Made by a program: the position numbers and the translations under genes
DNA from: Succinivibrionaceae bacterium
GTDB taxonomy: Bacteria > Pseudomonadota > Gammaproteobacteria > Enterobacterales > Succinivibrionaceae
Assembly (NCBI GenBank): GCA_003477345.1
Contig: DMTG01000059.1
Coordinates: 1-5,572 of the forward strand
Length of the DNA stretch: 5,572 nt
Reading direction: 5' to 3'
Notes under the pieces: model-generated
What the model was told of the DNA's origin: nothing
Database searches by the model: none
The model's input: the letters and a program-made list of their open reading frames with translations, nothing else
Shown here: in pieces, positions 1-5,572 of the stretch
Layout: every line of letters starts with the position of its first letter
Numbering within the stretch: the first letter of the stretch is position 1

Positions 1-467
1 TTCTCAAATTTATAGTAATAGTTGCCAATGGTTTGATGCTGTTACTTGTATTTATACAGGTAATTACTCGATATGTATTCAGTTTCACTCCGGCCTGGGG
101 AGAAGAATTATCCCGCTATCTATTCGTTTGGGTAGTATTTCTTTCTCTGCCTCTCGTGGCCAGTTATGGCGGCCATATGGGCATTGAAACGTTAACCAGT
201 CGTGTACATGGTAAGTTTTTAAAAACACTGAATATAGCCGCTGATGTTTTCTCTATAGTCTTCCTGTCTATCATGGTATGGTATGGTGGCATTATGGTTG
301 CCCGCCAGAGTATTCAGCTCTCACCTGCACTTCAGATCCCGATGTCTGCTGTTTATGTGGTAATTCCGTTTGGATGTGCTGTAATGCTGATTTATGTAAT
401 TGCTAATCTTATAAAGCTGTTACATACGCCGGCAGATCAGGTCAAGCACAGACTCAGTGAAGAATAA
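1..467 (+). CDS. dctQ: TRAP transporter small permease subunit (DctQ-like), 5' end cut by window edge
   Basis: Small membrane subunit of a TRAP transporter, which works in the inner membrane with the large subunit DctM and a periplasmic binding protein to import an organic acid using an ion gradient. The frame is open to the left edge (first full codon at 3), so the TTG at 33 and ATG at 36 lie inside the first membrane helix and are not the true start. About 154 residues are visible, against roughly 160-170 for the family, so only a short N-terminus is missing. Four hydrophobic segments are visible, at roughly visible residues 1-24, 38-56, 77-99 and 112-135. The family signature is clear: TRYVF, then PAWGEELSRYLFVW, then GGHMGIE after helix 2, and SPALQIPMSAVY before helix 4. 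The stop codon overlaps the ribosome binding site of dctM, 13 nt upstream of its ATG, so the two are co-transcribed. The substrate cannot be read from this subunit. Confidence 0.9.
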   Translation, partial: LKFIVIVANGLMLLLVFIQVITRYVFSFTPAWGEELSRYLFVWVVFLSLPLVASYGGHMGIETLTSRVHGKFLKTLNIAADVFSIVFLSIMVWYGGIMVARQSIQLSPALQIPMSAVYVVIPFGCAVMLIYVIANLIKLLHTPADQVKHRLSEE

Positions 468-471
468 GGAG
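466..471 (+). promoter_or_regulatory. Ribosome binding site of dctM, overlapping the dctQ stop codon
   Basis: AAGGAG lies 9 nt before the dctM ATG at 481. Its first two bases are the last two of the dctQ TAA stop (465-467). This near-consensus site fixes the dctM start and suggests that ribosomes ending dctQ can reload on dctM, which would keep the two subunits in step. Confidence 0.8.
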
Positions 472-480
472 ACTTGAGAT

Positions 481-1770
481 ATGTTGCTATTAGTTGTCTT
501 AGTAACCTTTGCAGTTGTGCTGGCTGCCGGAACCTCGATTGGAGTCGGCCTTGGTCTTGCTTCGGCTGCAGGTTTGCTTTTTGGTGAACATATGCCTCCA
601 CTTCTTGTGGTTGTACAGCGTATGTTTACCTCGGTTGATTCTTTCTCTTTCATGGCAGTGCCTTTCTTCATGCTGGCGGGTGCTTTCATGTCAGACGGTG
701 GTGTTACCAAGAGAATCGTTGACTTCTCCATGTCTCTGGTAGGCGCTCTGTCAGGCGGTCTGGCTCTGGTGGTATCAGTCGCTGGCATGTTCTTTGCCGC
801 TTTGTCTGGATCATCTGCTGCTACAACAGCTGCCATTGGTGCTTCCATGATCGATGAAATGGAAAAGCGCGGTTATCCTCGTTCATTTGCTGCCGCAGTG
901 GTAGCGGCCGGCGGTACGGTAGGTATTATTATTCCTCCGTCCATTACCATGGTTGTTTATGGCTCCATTGCTAATGTTTCAGTTGCTGATCTGTTTATGG
1001 CTGGTTTCGCTCCTGGCATTCTGATGGGGATTTCCATGTGTATTGTCAGCTGGTTCATTTCTAAGAAGAAAGGTTACAAGGGAGAAGGTAATTTCTCAAT
1101 TGTAAGAGTGATCCGTTCTTTCAAGGAATGCTTCTGGGCACTGATGATGCCGGTAATTATTTTAGGCGGTATTTATTTAGGTCTCTTCACTCCTACCGAA
1201 GCTGCTGCAGTTGCTGCTGTATATGGCGGTTTTGTGGGGCTGTTCATTTATAAGGAATTAAAATGGTCAGATCTTCCAAAAACTCTGCTTAGTGCAGCCT
1301 ACAATACAACCATGATTATGTTCGTGGTAGGTGCAGCCAACCTATTCGGCTGGATTCTGACCAATGCTCATGTGCCTCACATGCTCGCAGAGTTCTTTGC
1401 CAGCGTAACCGATAACAAGTTTATCTTCCTGATGATGATCAACGTTCTGCTGCTCATTATAGGTACTCTGGTTAATGCATCTGCTGCGGTTGTTATTCTT
1501 ACCCCGATTCTGCTGCCGGTAGCTGTAGGCATGGGAATTGACCCTATGTTCTTCGGTGTGCTGATGGTAGTTAACCTGGCAATCGGCTGTGTTACCCCGC
1601 CAGTTGGACTTGATTTGTTCGTGGTATCTTCCATTACTCATCTGTCCATTGATCAGGTTACAGCAAAGATTCTGCCATATCTGGCAATGTTCCTGGTCGA
1701 TCTGCTGGTGTTAACTTACTTCCCTATCATTATTACCTTCGTACCAGATATGATGAACGGACGATTGTGA
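481..1770 (+). CDS. dctM: TRAP transporter large permease subunit (DctM-like)
   Basis: Large, transport-competent membrane subunit of the TRAP system, pairing with the DctQ protein encoded just upstream. At 429 residues it is full length for DctM (about 425-430) and is hydrophobic throughout, fitting 11-12 helices. Diagnostic motifs appear in order: AVPFFMLAGAFMSDGG (59-74), the first re-entrant hairpin region GSSAATTAAIG (110-120), GIIIPPSITMVVYG (148-161), LFTPTEAAAVAAVYG (235-249), ILTPILLPVA (339-348) and the second hairpin region GCVTPPVGLDLF (369-380). Residue 332 is Asn (GTLVNAS) where, from memory, many DctM proteins have Asp or Glu. The start is supported by AAGGAG 9 nt upstream. The family imports C4-dicarboxylates, sialic acid, sugar acids and others. 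Without the binding protein the substrate is unknown, so the symbol is a family label only. Confidence 0.95.
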   Translation: MLLLVVLVTFAVVLAAGTSIGVGLGLASAAGLLFGEHMPPLLVVVQRMFTSVDSFSFMAVPFFMLAGAFMSDGGVTKRIVDFSMSLVGALSGGLALVVSVAGMFFAALSGSSAATTAAIGASMIDEMEKRGYPRSFAAAVVAAGGTVGIIIPPSITMVVYGSIANVSVADLFMAGFAPGILMGISMCIVSWFISKKKGYKGEGNFSIVRVIRSFKECFWALMMPVIILGGIYLGLFTPTEAAAVAAVYGGFVGLFIYKELKWSDLPKTLLSAAYNTTMIMFVVGAANLFGWILTNAHVPHMLAEFFASVTDNKFIFLMMINVLLLIIGTLVNASAAVVILTPILLPVAVGMGIDPMFFGVLMVVNLAIGCVTPPVGLDLFVVSSITHLSIDQVTAKILPYLAMFLVDLLVLTYFPIIITFVPDMMNGRL

Positions 1771-1795
1771 TGTGATATAAATCAGAATATATAAT

Positions 1796-1821
1796 AAAGG
1801 GCGCCATGATGAGCGCCCTTT
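1796..1821. terminator. Bidirectional intrinsic terminator between dctM and kdsD
   Basis: A perfect 9-bp stem, AAAGGGCGC (1796-1804) with GCGCCCTTT (1813-1821), encloses an 8-nt loop. It lies 25 nt past the dctM stop and 44 nt past the kdsD stop on the other strand. Read on the - strand, the stem is followed by an AT-rich run (ATTATATATT) that extends the U-rich tail. Read on the + strand, only the TTT of the stem itself and scattered T follow. The convergent arrangement makes use in both directions likely, with better geometry for the kds operon. Confidence 0.8.
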
Positions 1822-1838
1822 CTGATCATATGTACTTA

Positions 1839-1865
1839 GCGGCCTATAGGCTGCGGATAATTTTT
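1839..1865 (+). terminator. Possible second hairpin downstream of dctM (weak)
   Basis: GCGGCC (1839-1844) can pair with GGCTGC (1849-1854) across a TATA loop, with one G-T wobble. A run of five T follows at 1861-1865, after a 6-nt gap. The gap weakens it as an intrinsic terminator. It might be a back-up for transcripts passing the main hairpin at 1796-1821, or just a chance inverted repeat. Confidence 0.3.
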
Positions 1866-2852
1866 CTAGATTACAATTCCTGTGCGCAGAATATCCCAGA
1901 GCATTATGGTTCCGATAAGTTTTCCTTCCTCAATAACCGGCATTGAAGAAAAACGGTTTTCCTTCATGAACTCTAAAGCCACTACTGCCATGGTATCTTT
2001 TGAACAGGTGTGAGGCTGTTTAGTCATAACATCAGCTGCTTTCATGTTGTATATGTCAGAATGTTTTTCTAAAAGTCTTCTGACATCGCCATCGGTAATA
2101 ATGCCTTTTAATACCTGATCTTCATCTACCATACATACAATCGGAACATATTTTTTGCTCATCTCTATCATGGCATCTTTAAACAGAGAGTCTTCTCTGA
2201 CGATTGCCTGTTCATTGCCCTGTTTCATAATATCGCTTACGCGGAAACGCAGCTTTTTACCAAGCAGTCCTGCAGGATGATTGGCACCGAAATTTTCCTT
2301 GCTGAAGCCGTATATCTGGCTGCAGGCAATTGCCAGTGCGTCGCCGTATACTAGTTCGCAGGTGGTGCTGGAGGTTGGAGCAAGGCCAAGATTATCAGCT
2401 TCATTCATGCTTGGCAGTACCTGTACGATATCGCAGTATTTTGCCAGAGAAGAATTTTTTCTGCCGGTAATGCCAATAAGAGTTGCGTTTTTTAGTTTGA
2501 TAGATGGCAGAATATTCAGAATCTCATCACTTTCTCCAGAATAACTCATGGCCAGTACCACATCATCAGCAGTTACCATACCTAGATCTCCATGCAGGGC
2601 TTCAGCAGGATGCAGGAAAAATGATGGCGTACCGAGGCTTGCAAAGGTAGCAGCCATTTTATGTCCAATATGTCCAGGCTTTCCCATTCCAGTTATTACT
2701 AGTTTTCCTCTGCAGTCGACAATTGCTCTGACAATCTGCTGGAAACTGGTGGTTCTGATGATTTCATCACGTAATGCTCCAAGAGCTTCAATTTCTGTAT
2801 TAAAAACGTCTTTGGCGATTTTCTGCAGATCGACACTGCCAATATCTTTCAT
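1866..2852 (-). CDS. kdsD: D-arabinose 5-phosphate isomerase (KdsD/KpsF family)
   Basis: Cytoplasmic aldose-ketose isomerase that interconverts D-ribulose 5-phosphate and D-arabinose 5-phosphate, the first committed step towards Kdo. At 328 residues it matches E. coli KdsD in length. It has an N-terminal SIS sugar-isomerase domain (about 35-185) and two CBS domains (about 205-263 and 271-326). The SIS core shows GMGKPGHIG (55-63), HPAEALHGDLGM (81-92), SYSGESDE (103-110) and LGLAPTSSTT (155-164). Residues K58, H88, E110, E151 and H192 line up with those implicated in the E. coli active site (K59, H88, E111, E152 and H193, from memory). The usual Ser after GMGK is Pro here. The gene starts 1 nt after the kdsA stop, with GAGGG 8 nt before its ATG. 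The paralogues KpsF (capsule) and GutQ catalyse the same reaction. Its place beside kdsA and kdsC settles the Kdo role but not whether the Kdo goes to LPS or capsule. Confidence 0.93.
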   Translation of the reverse strand: MKDIGSVDLQKIAKDVFNTEIEALGALRDEIIRTTSFQQIVRAIVDCRGKLVITGMGKPGHIGHKMAATFASLGTPSFFLHPAEALHGDLGMVTADDVVLAMSYSGESDEILNILPSIKLKNATLIGITGRKNSSLAKYCDIVQVLPSMNEADNLGLAPTSSTTCELVYGDALAIACSQIYGFSKENFGANHPAGLLGKKLRFRVSDIMKQGNEQAIVREDSLFKDAMIEMSKKYVPIVCMVDEDQVLKGIITDGDVRRLLEKHSDIYNMKAADVMTKQPHTCSKDTMAVVALEFMKENRFSSMPVIEEGKLIGTIMLWDILRTGIVI

Positions 2853-2853
2853 T

Positions 2854-3663
<810 letters not shown>

Positions 3664-4137
3664 TTATCTGGCAATAAGCCATTCAATGAATTCTCTAACC
3701 GCACCGCTGCCGCCGTTAAAAGCGGATACAAAGTCTGCGTAATCTCTAACTTTAATCACAGCGTCAGCCGGAGCACCGACAAGTCCGCCCTGTTCATGAA
3801 TTGCCTTCATGCAGGGAAAATCGTTTAAATCATCTCCGATATAGGCAGTCTCAGAAAGAGAAGCTCCTATTTCTGCAACGGCCTGTTTTAGACATTCAAC
3901 TTTATCACTTATTCCCTGATAAACATTTTTTATGCCTAATTCTGCTGCTCTGATCTTTACTATATCGGATGTTCTTCCTGTAATGATTATAGGAACTATT
4001 TTTTTTCCTGGCAGTAAATGAGCAATGCCGTAACCGTCTTTTACGTCAAAGGCTTTCATGATCTCGCCCTGCTGACCAATATAAACCTTGCCGTTCGTAA
4101 GCGTTCCGTCTACATCCATTATTAAAGCTTTAATCAT
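3664..4137 (-). CDS. kdsC: 3-deoxy-D-manno-octulosonate 8-phosphate phosphatase (KdsC, HAD family)
   Basis: Cytoplasmic Mg-dependent phosphatase that hydrolyses Kdo 8-phosphate to free Kdo. From the ATG at 4137 it has 157 residues, the compact form without the N-terminal extension of E. coli KdsC (188). All four HAD motifs are present: nucleophile and acid/base D8 and D10 in MDVDGTLT, T53 in IITGR, K79 in SDKVE, and D102, D103 and D106 in GDDLND. There is no large cap domain, as in the tetrameric C0-type KdsC group. The tail GGSGAVREFIEWL (142-154) is the family's typical C-terminus, thought to reach into a neighbour's active site. I prefer the second in-frame ATG. AGGA at 4147-4144 is 6 nt before it, but touches the first ATG at 4143 with no spacing. 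Related phosphatases act on N-acylneuraminate 9-phosphate, but the adjacent kdsA and kdsD favour Kdo 8-phosphate. Confidence 0.92.
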   Translation of the reverse strand: MIKALIMDVDGTLTNGKVYIGQQGEIMKAFDVKDGYGIAHLLPGKKIVPIIITGRTSDIVKIRAAELGIKNVYQGISDKVECLKQAVAEIGASLSETAYIGDDLNDFPCMKAIHEQGGLVGAPADAVIKVRDYADFVSAFNGGSGAVREFIEWLIAR

Positions 4138-4143
4138 GAGCAT

Positions 4144-4147
4144 TCCT
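4144..4147 (-). promoter_or_regulatory. Ribosome binding site that decides the kdsC start
   Basis: AGGA on the - strand runs directly into an ATG at 4143 with no spacer, too close for normal initiation, and lies 6 nt before a second in-frame ATG at 4137. The protein therefore most likely begins MIKALIMDVDGT, two residues shorter than the longest open frame. Confidence 0.65.
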
Positions 4148-4281
4148 GTGTCTATAGTTAAGTGTTTTTCAGATTTTATTATGAATAGAGAGAAAATTCA
4201 GCAGGTATATAAAAAAATTATTATCAAACTATTTGTTTTGTCTTCGATAATTGTTTAACAGTATCTGCAGTTCGATTCAAT
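4144..4281 (-). promoter_or_regulatory. Likely promoter region of the kdsC-kdsA-kdsD operon
   Basis: This AT-rich gap lies between the terminator of the upstream sugar symporter gene and kdsC, so the operon's own promoter should be here. No strong sigma-70 site stands out. The best pair I find by eye on the - strand is AAGACA (4244-4239) and AATAAT (4222-4217) with a 16-nt spacer. CATAAT (4183-4178) is another -10 candidate but lacks a good -35. I see no convincing operator or riboswitch. Confidence 0.35.
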
Positions 4282-4315
4282 AAAAAAGCTGGAGTCAAAA
4301 TATGTGACTCCAGCT
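4282..4315 (-). terminator. Intrinsic terminator of the sugar symporter gene
   Basis: A perfect 11-bp stem, AGCTGGAGTCA (4287-4297) with TGACTCCAGCT (4305-4315), encloses a 7-nt loop. On the - strand the stem runs into six T, counting the last stem base (4287-4282), then ATTGAA. It lies 39 nt past the symporter stop codon. This is a textbook rho-independent terminator and insulates the kds operon from transcription coming from the right. Confidence 0.92.
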
Positions 4316-4354
4316 AATTTATCAATCTATTTTCTTTTAAGAGAAAATCGGTTG

Positions 4355-5572
4355 TTAATTGTTCTCAAATACTGATTTTGCGTGTCTTTCGCCTAATACT
4401 TTCAGAATATTTGGATATTCTTTGTCAAGTTTATAGAACAGGAGGCAGACAAAACATATGGCAACCAGGACAATAGGCAGGGTTACGCTGCAGGTCATAA
4501 TGGAGCTTAGCGCCTCTTCAGTCTGCTGCTCGCTTTCAGAATTATAGCCACCCATGCTGAGGAAAAGACCTGCTAATGCCGGAGCAATGCCGGCGGCAAC
4601 TTTTGTTCCGAAAGATGCACCTGCATAAATGTAGCCTTCATGTCTTTCTCCTGACTTGTATTCACCGTATTCAACAGTATCCGGGATCATGGCAAAGAGT
4701 GTGCTGAAGCCGAAACCTTCACCTAAGCCCAGCAGTATCGAGGTAATGTAGAAGGCATTGATTGACTCAGGCGCCAGATATCTGATAGCAGCAGCACCAG
4801 CAAAGCTTATGCAGCCCATCAAAAGGCAGTTTCTCTTTCCAATAATCTTTAAAAGAAAAGGAAGTACCACTATCATCAGAGCTATTCTTGAAACATTTAC
4901 AATGACACCATAAGTACCTACAAGACCGGCATCATTTAAGAAATATTTGCAGAAATATACATTTACGGAATTGAAAATCATATCAGTAGTACAGATTAAT
5001 ACCATTGAAATGACTAGAATAATCCAGTAAAGGTTGGTTACCAGCGATTTAATGGACTTTTTGAAATCAGTTTTCTCTACCTGCTGAGGTGCGCTTTCGA
5101 TACGCTCATGACAGAAGTAGAAGGTCACGAAGAACAGAGCTGCGCCGATTGCACCGGTTGTCATGAAGGTGTACATCCAGGCATGAACGTCGTTTCCATA
5201 GAATTCAACCAGCGGCATGGTTATCGCGCTAATAGTGGCAGCGCCGCCGGCAGCGAGAACCATTCTGAAGATTACCAGAATTGAACGCTCATAGGAGTCA
5301 TTAGTCATTGAAACGCTCATGACACCGTACGACAGGTTGATTGCGGTATAAACAATGGTGATGGCGAAGTTATAGGTGAAGAAAATGTAGATTAGTTTAG
5401 CGGTAGTTCCAAAGTCTTCAGGCACAGAGAACAGCATTACTGTACCGATGAAATATGGAATAATCATGCGCAGAACCCAGGCACGTGCCTTGCCATACTT
5501 GGATTTGGTCTTTTCAATGATATGTCCCATAAGAATATCTGAGAAGCCGTCAAAGATTCTTGATACAAACAT
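4355..5572 (-). CDS. GPH-family sugar:cation symporter (MelB/XynP/UidB-like), 5' end cut by window edge
   Basis: Inner-membrane transporter of the glycoside-pentoside-hexuronide:cation symporter family (MFS fold), importing a sugar or glycoside with Na+ or H+. The visible 405 residues hold about eleven hydrophobic segments with a hydrophilic central loop near 158-175. Family motifs are RIFDGFSDILMG followed by KTKSKYGKARAWVL (5-34), NDSYERS (91-97), and the C-terminal signature MIPDTVEYGEYKSGERHEGY (295-314) ending near K324. D8 and D12 align with MelB cation-site D55 and D59, and K324 with MelB K377. MelB D124 appears to be Asn here (N79), as I recall for many non-melibiose members. The ATG at the extreme right edge is internal: the D55 alignment implies about 47 missing residues and a full length near 450. 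The substrate cannot be assigned. The gene ends in its own strong terminator, so it is not in the kds operon. Confidence 0.9.
   Translation of the reverse strand: MFVSRIFDGFSDILMGHIIEKTKSKYGKARAWVLRMIIPYFIGTVMLFSVPEDFGTTAKLIYIFFTYNFAITIVYTAINLSYGVMSVSMTNDSYERSILVIFRMVLAAGGAATISAITMPLVEFYGNDVHAWMYTFMTTGAIGAALFFVTFYFCHERIESAPQQVEKTDFKKSIKSLVTNLYWIILVISMVLICTTDMIFNSVNVYFCKYFLNDAGLVGTYGVIVNVSRIALMIVVLPFLLKIIGKRNCLLMGCISFAGAAAIRYLAPESINAFYITSILLGLGEGFGFSTLFAMIPDTVEYGEYKSGERHEGYIYAGASFGTKVAAGIAPALAGLFLSMGGYNSESEQQTEEALSSIMTCSVTLPIVLVAICFVCLLFYKLDKEYPNILKVLGERHAKSVFENN

Noticed and set aside
33..467. dctQ as a complete gene starting at TTG 33
   Set aside because: The frame stays open to the left edge, and the residues before 33 continue the first membrane helix, so the gene is truncated by the window.
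509..742. Open frame on the + strand in another frame inside dctM
   Set aside because: Cys/Leu/Ser-rich translation without motifs, nested in a strongly supported gene.
420..848. Open frame on the - strand opposite the dctQ end and dctM
   Set aside because: Its translation is low-complexity and rich in Thr, Pro, Ala and Lys with no family motif, and it lies wholly opposite clear TRAP genes.
1342..1641. Two overlapping open frames on the - strand opposite the 3' half of dctM
   Set aside because: Both are antisense shadows of dctM, with no recognisable domain and no separate promoter or ribosome binding site that I can see.
3664..4143. N-acylneuraminate 9-phosphatase or another HAD sugar phosphatase instead of KdsC
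   Set aside because: The fold alone does not exclude it, but the gene is in an operon with kdsA and kdsD and has the KdsC-type C-terminal tail.
4200..4240. Possible terminator or attenuator upstream of kdsC, suggested by T7 on the - strand
   Set aside because: Only a weak AAAC/GTTT stem of about 4 bp precedes the T run, too unstable to call.
4355..5572. Symporter as a complete gene starting at the ATG at the right edge
   Set aside because: The ATG falls just before the RxxD...D motif of helix 2, and family members have about 47 residues before this point.

Overview
The window carries six protein-coding genes in three transcription units. It comes from a Gram-negative bacterium, because the central operon makes Kdo, a sugar of lipopolysaccharide inner core and of some capsules. 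A TRAP carboxylate transporter and a cation-coupled sugar symporter on either side would suit a fermentative or host-associated anaerobe, but that is inference. Base composition is moderate and I cannot name a genus. Succinivibrionaceae-like Gammaproteobacteria and Negativicutes-like didermic Firmicutes are both possible.

Left part (about 1-1770, + strand): the two membrane subunits of a tripartite ATP-independent periplasmic (TRAP) transporter. The small subunit DctQ is cut by the left edge, and the large subunit DctM is complete. The binding protein that would reveal the substrate is not in the window and probably lies upstream. A strong hairpin terminator sits between this unit and the convergent operon and appears able to serve both.

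Centre (1866 to about 4137, - strand): a compact operon in the order kdsC, kdsA, kdsD. KdsD converts ribulose 5-phosphate to arabinose 5-phosphate. KdsA condenses that with phosphoenolpyruvate to give Kdo 8-phosphate. KdsC removes the phosphate to give free Kdo. Spacings are 21 nt and 1 nt, so kdsA and kdsD are probably translationally coupled. Terminators lie on both sides, so the operon seems to contain just these three genes. The activating enzyme KdsB and the transferase WaaA must be encoded elsewhere. KdsA carries the Cys/His/Glu/Asp ligand set of the metal-dependent class, unlike the E. coli enzyme.

Right part (4355-5572, - strand): a GPH-family (MelB/XynP/UidB-like) sugar:cation symporter, cut by the right edge with roughly 45-50 N-terminal residues missing. 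It ends in a textbook intrinsic terminator. The 4144-4281 gap between that terminator and kdsC is AT-rich and should hold the kds promoter.

I see no RNA gene, insertion sequence, CRISPR array or phage gene, and nothing that amounts to an undescribed system. The points most worth a second look are the metal-dependent KdsA class, the isolated three-gene Kdo operon and a few substitutions at normally conserved positions.
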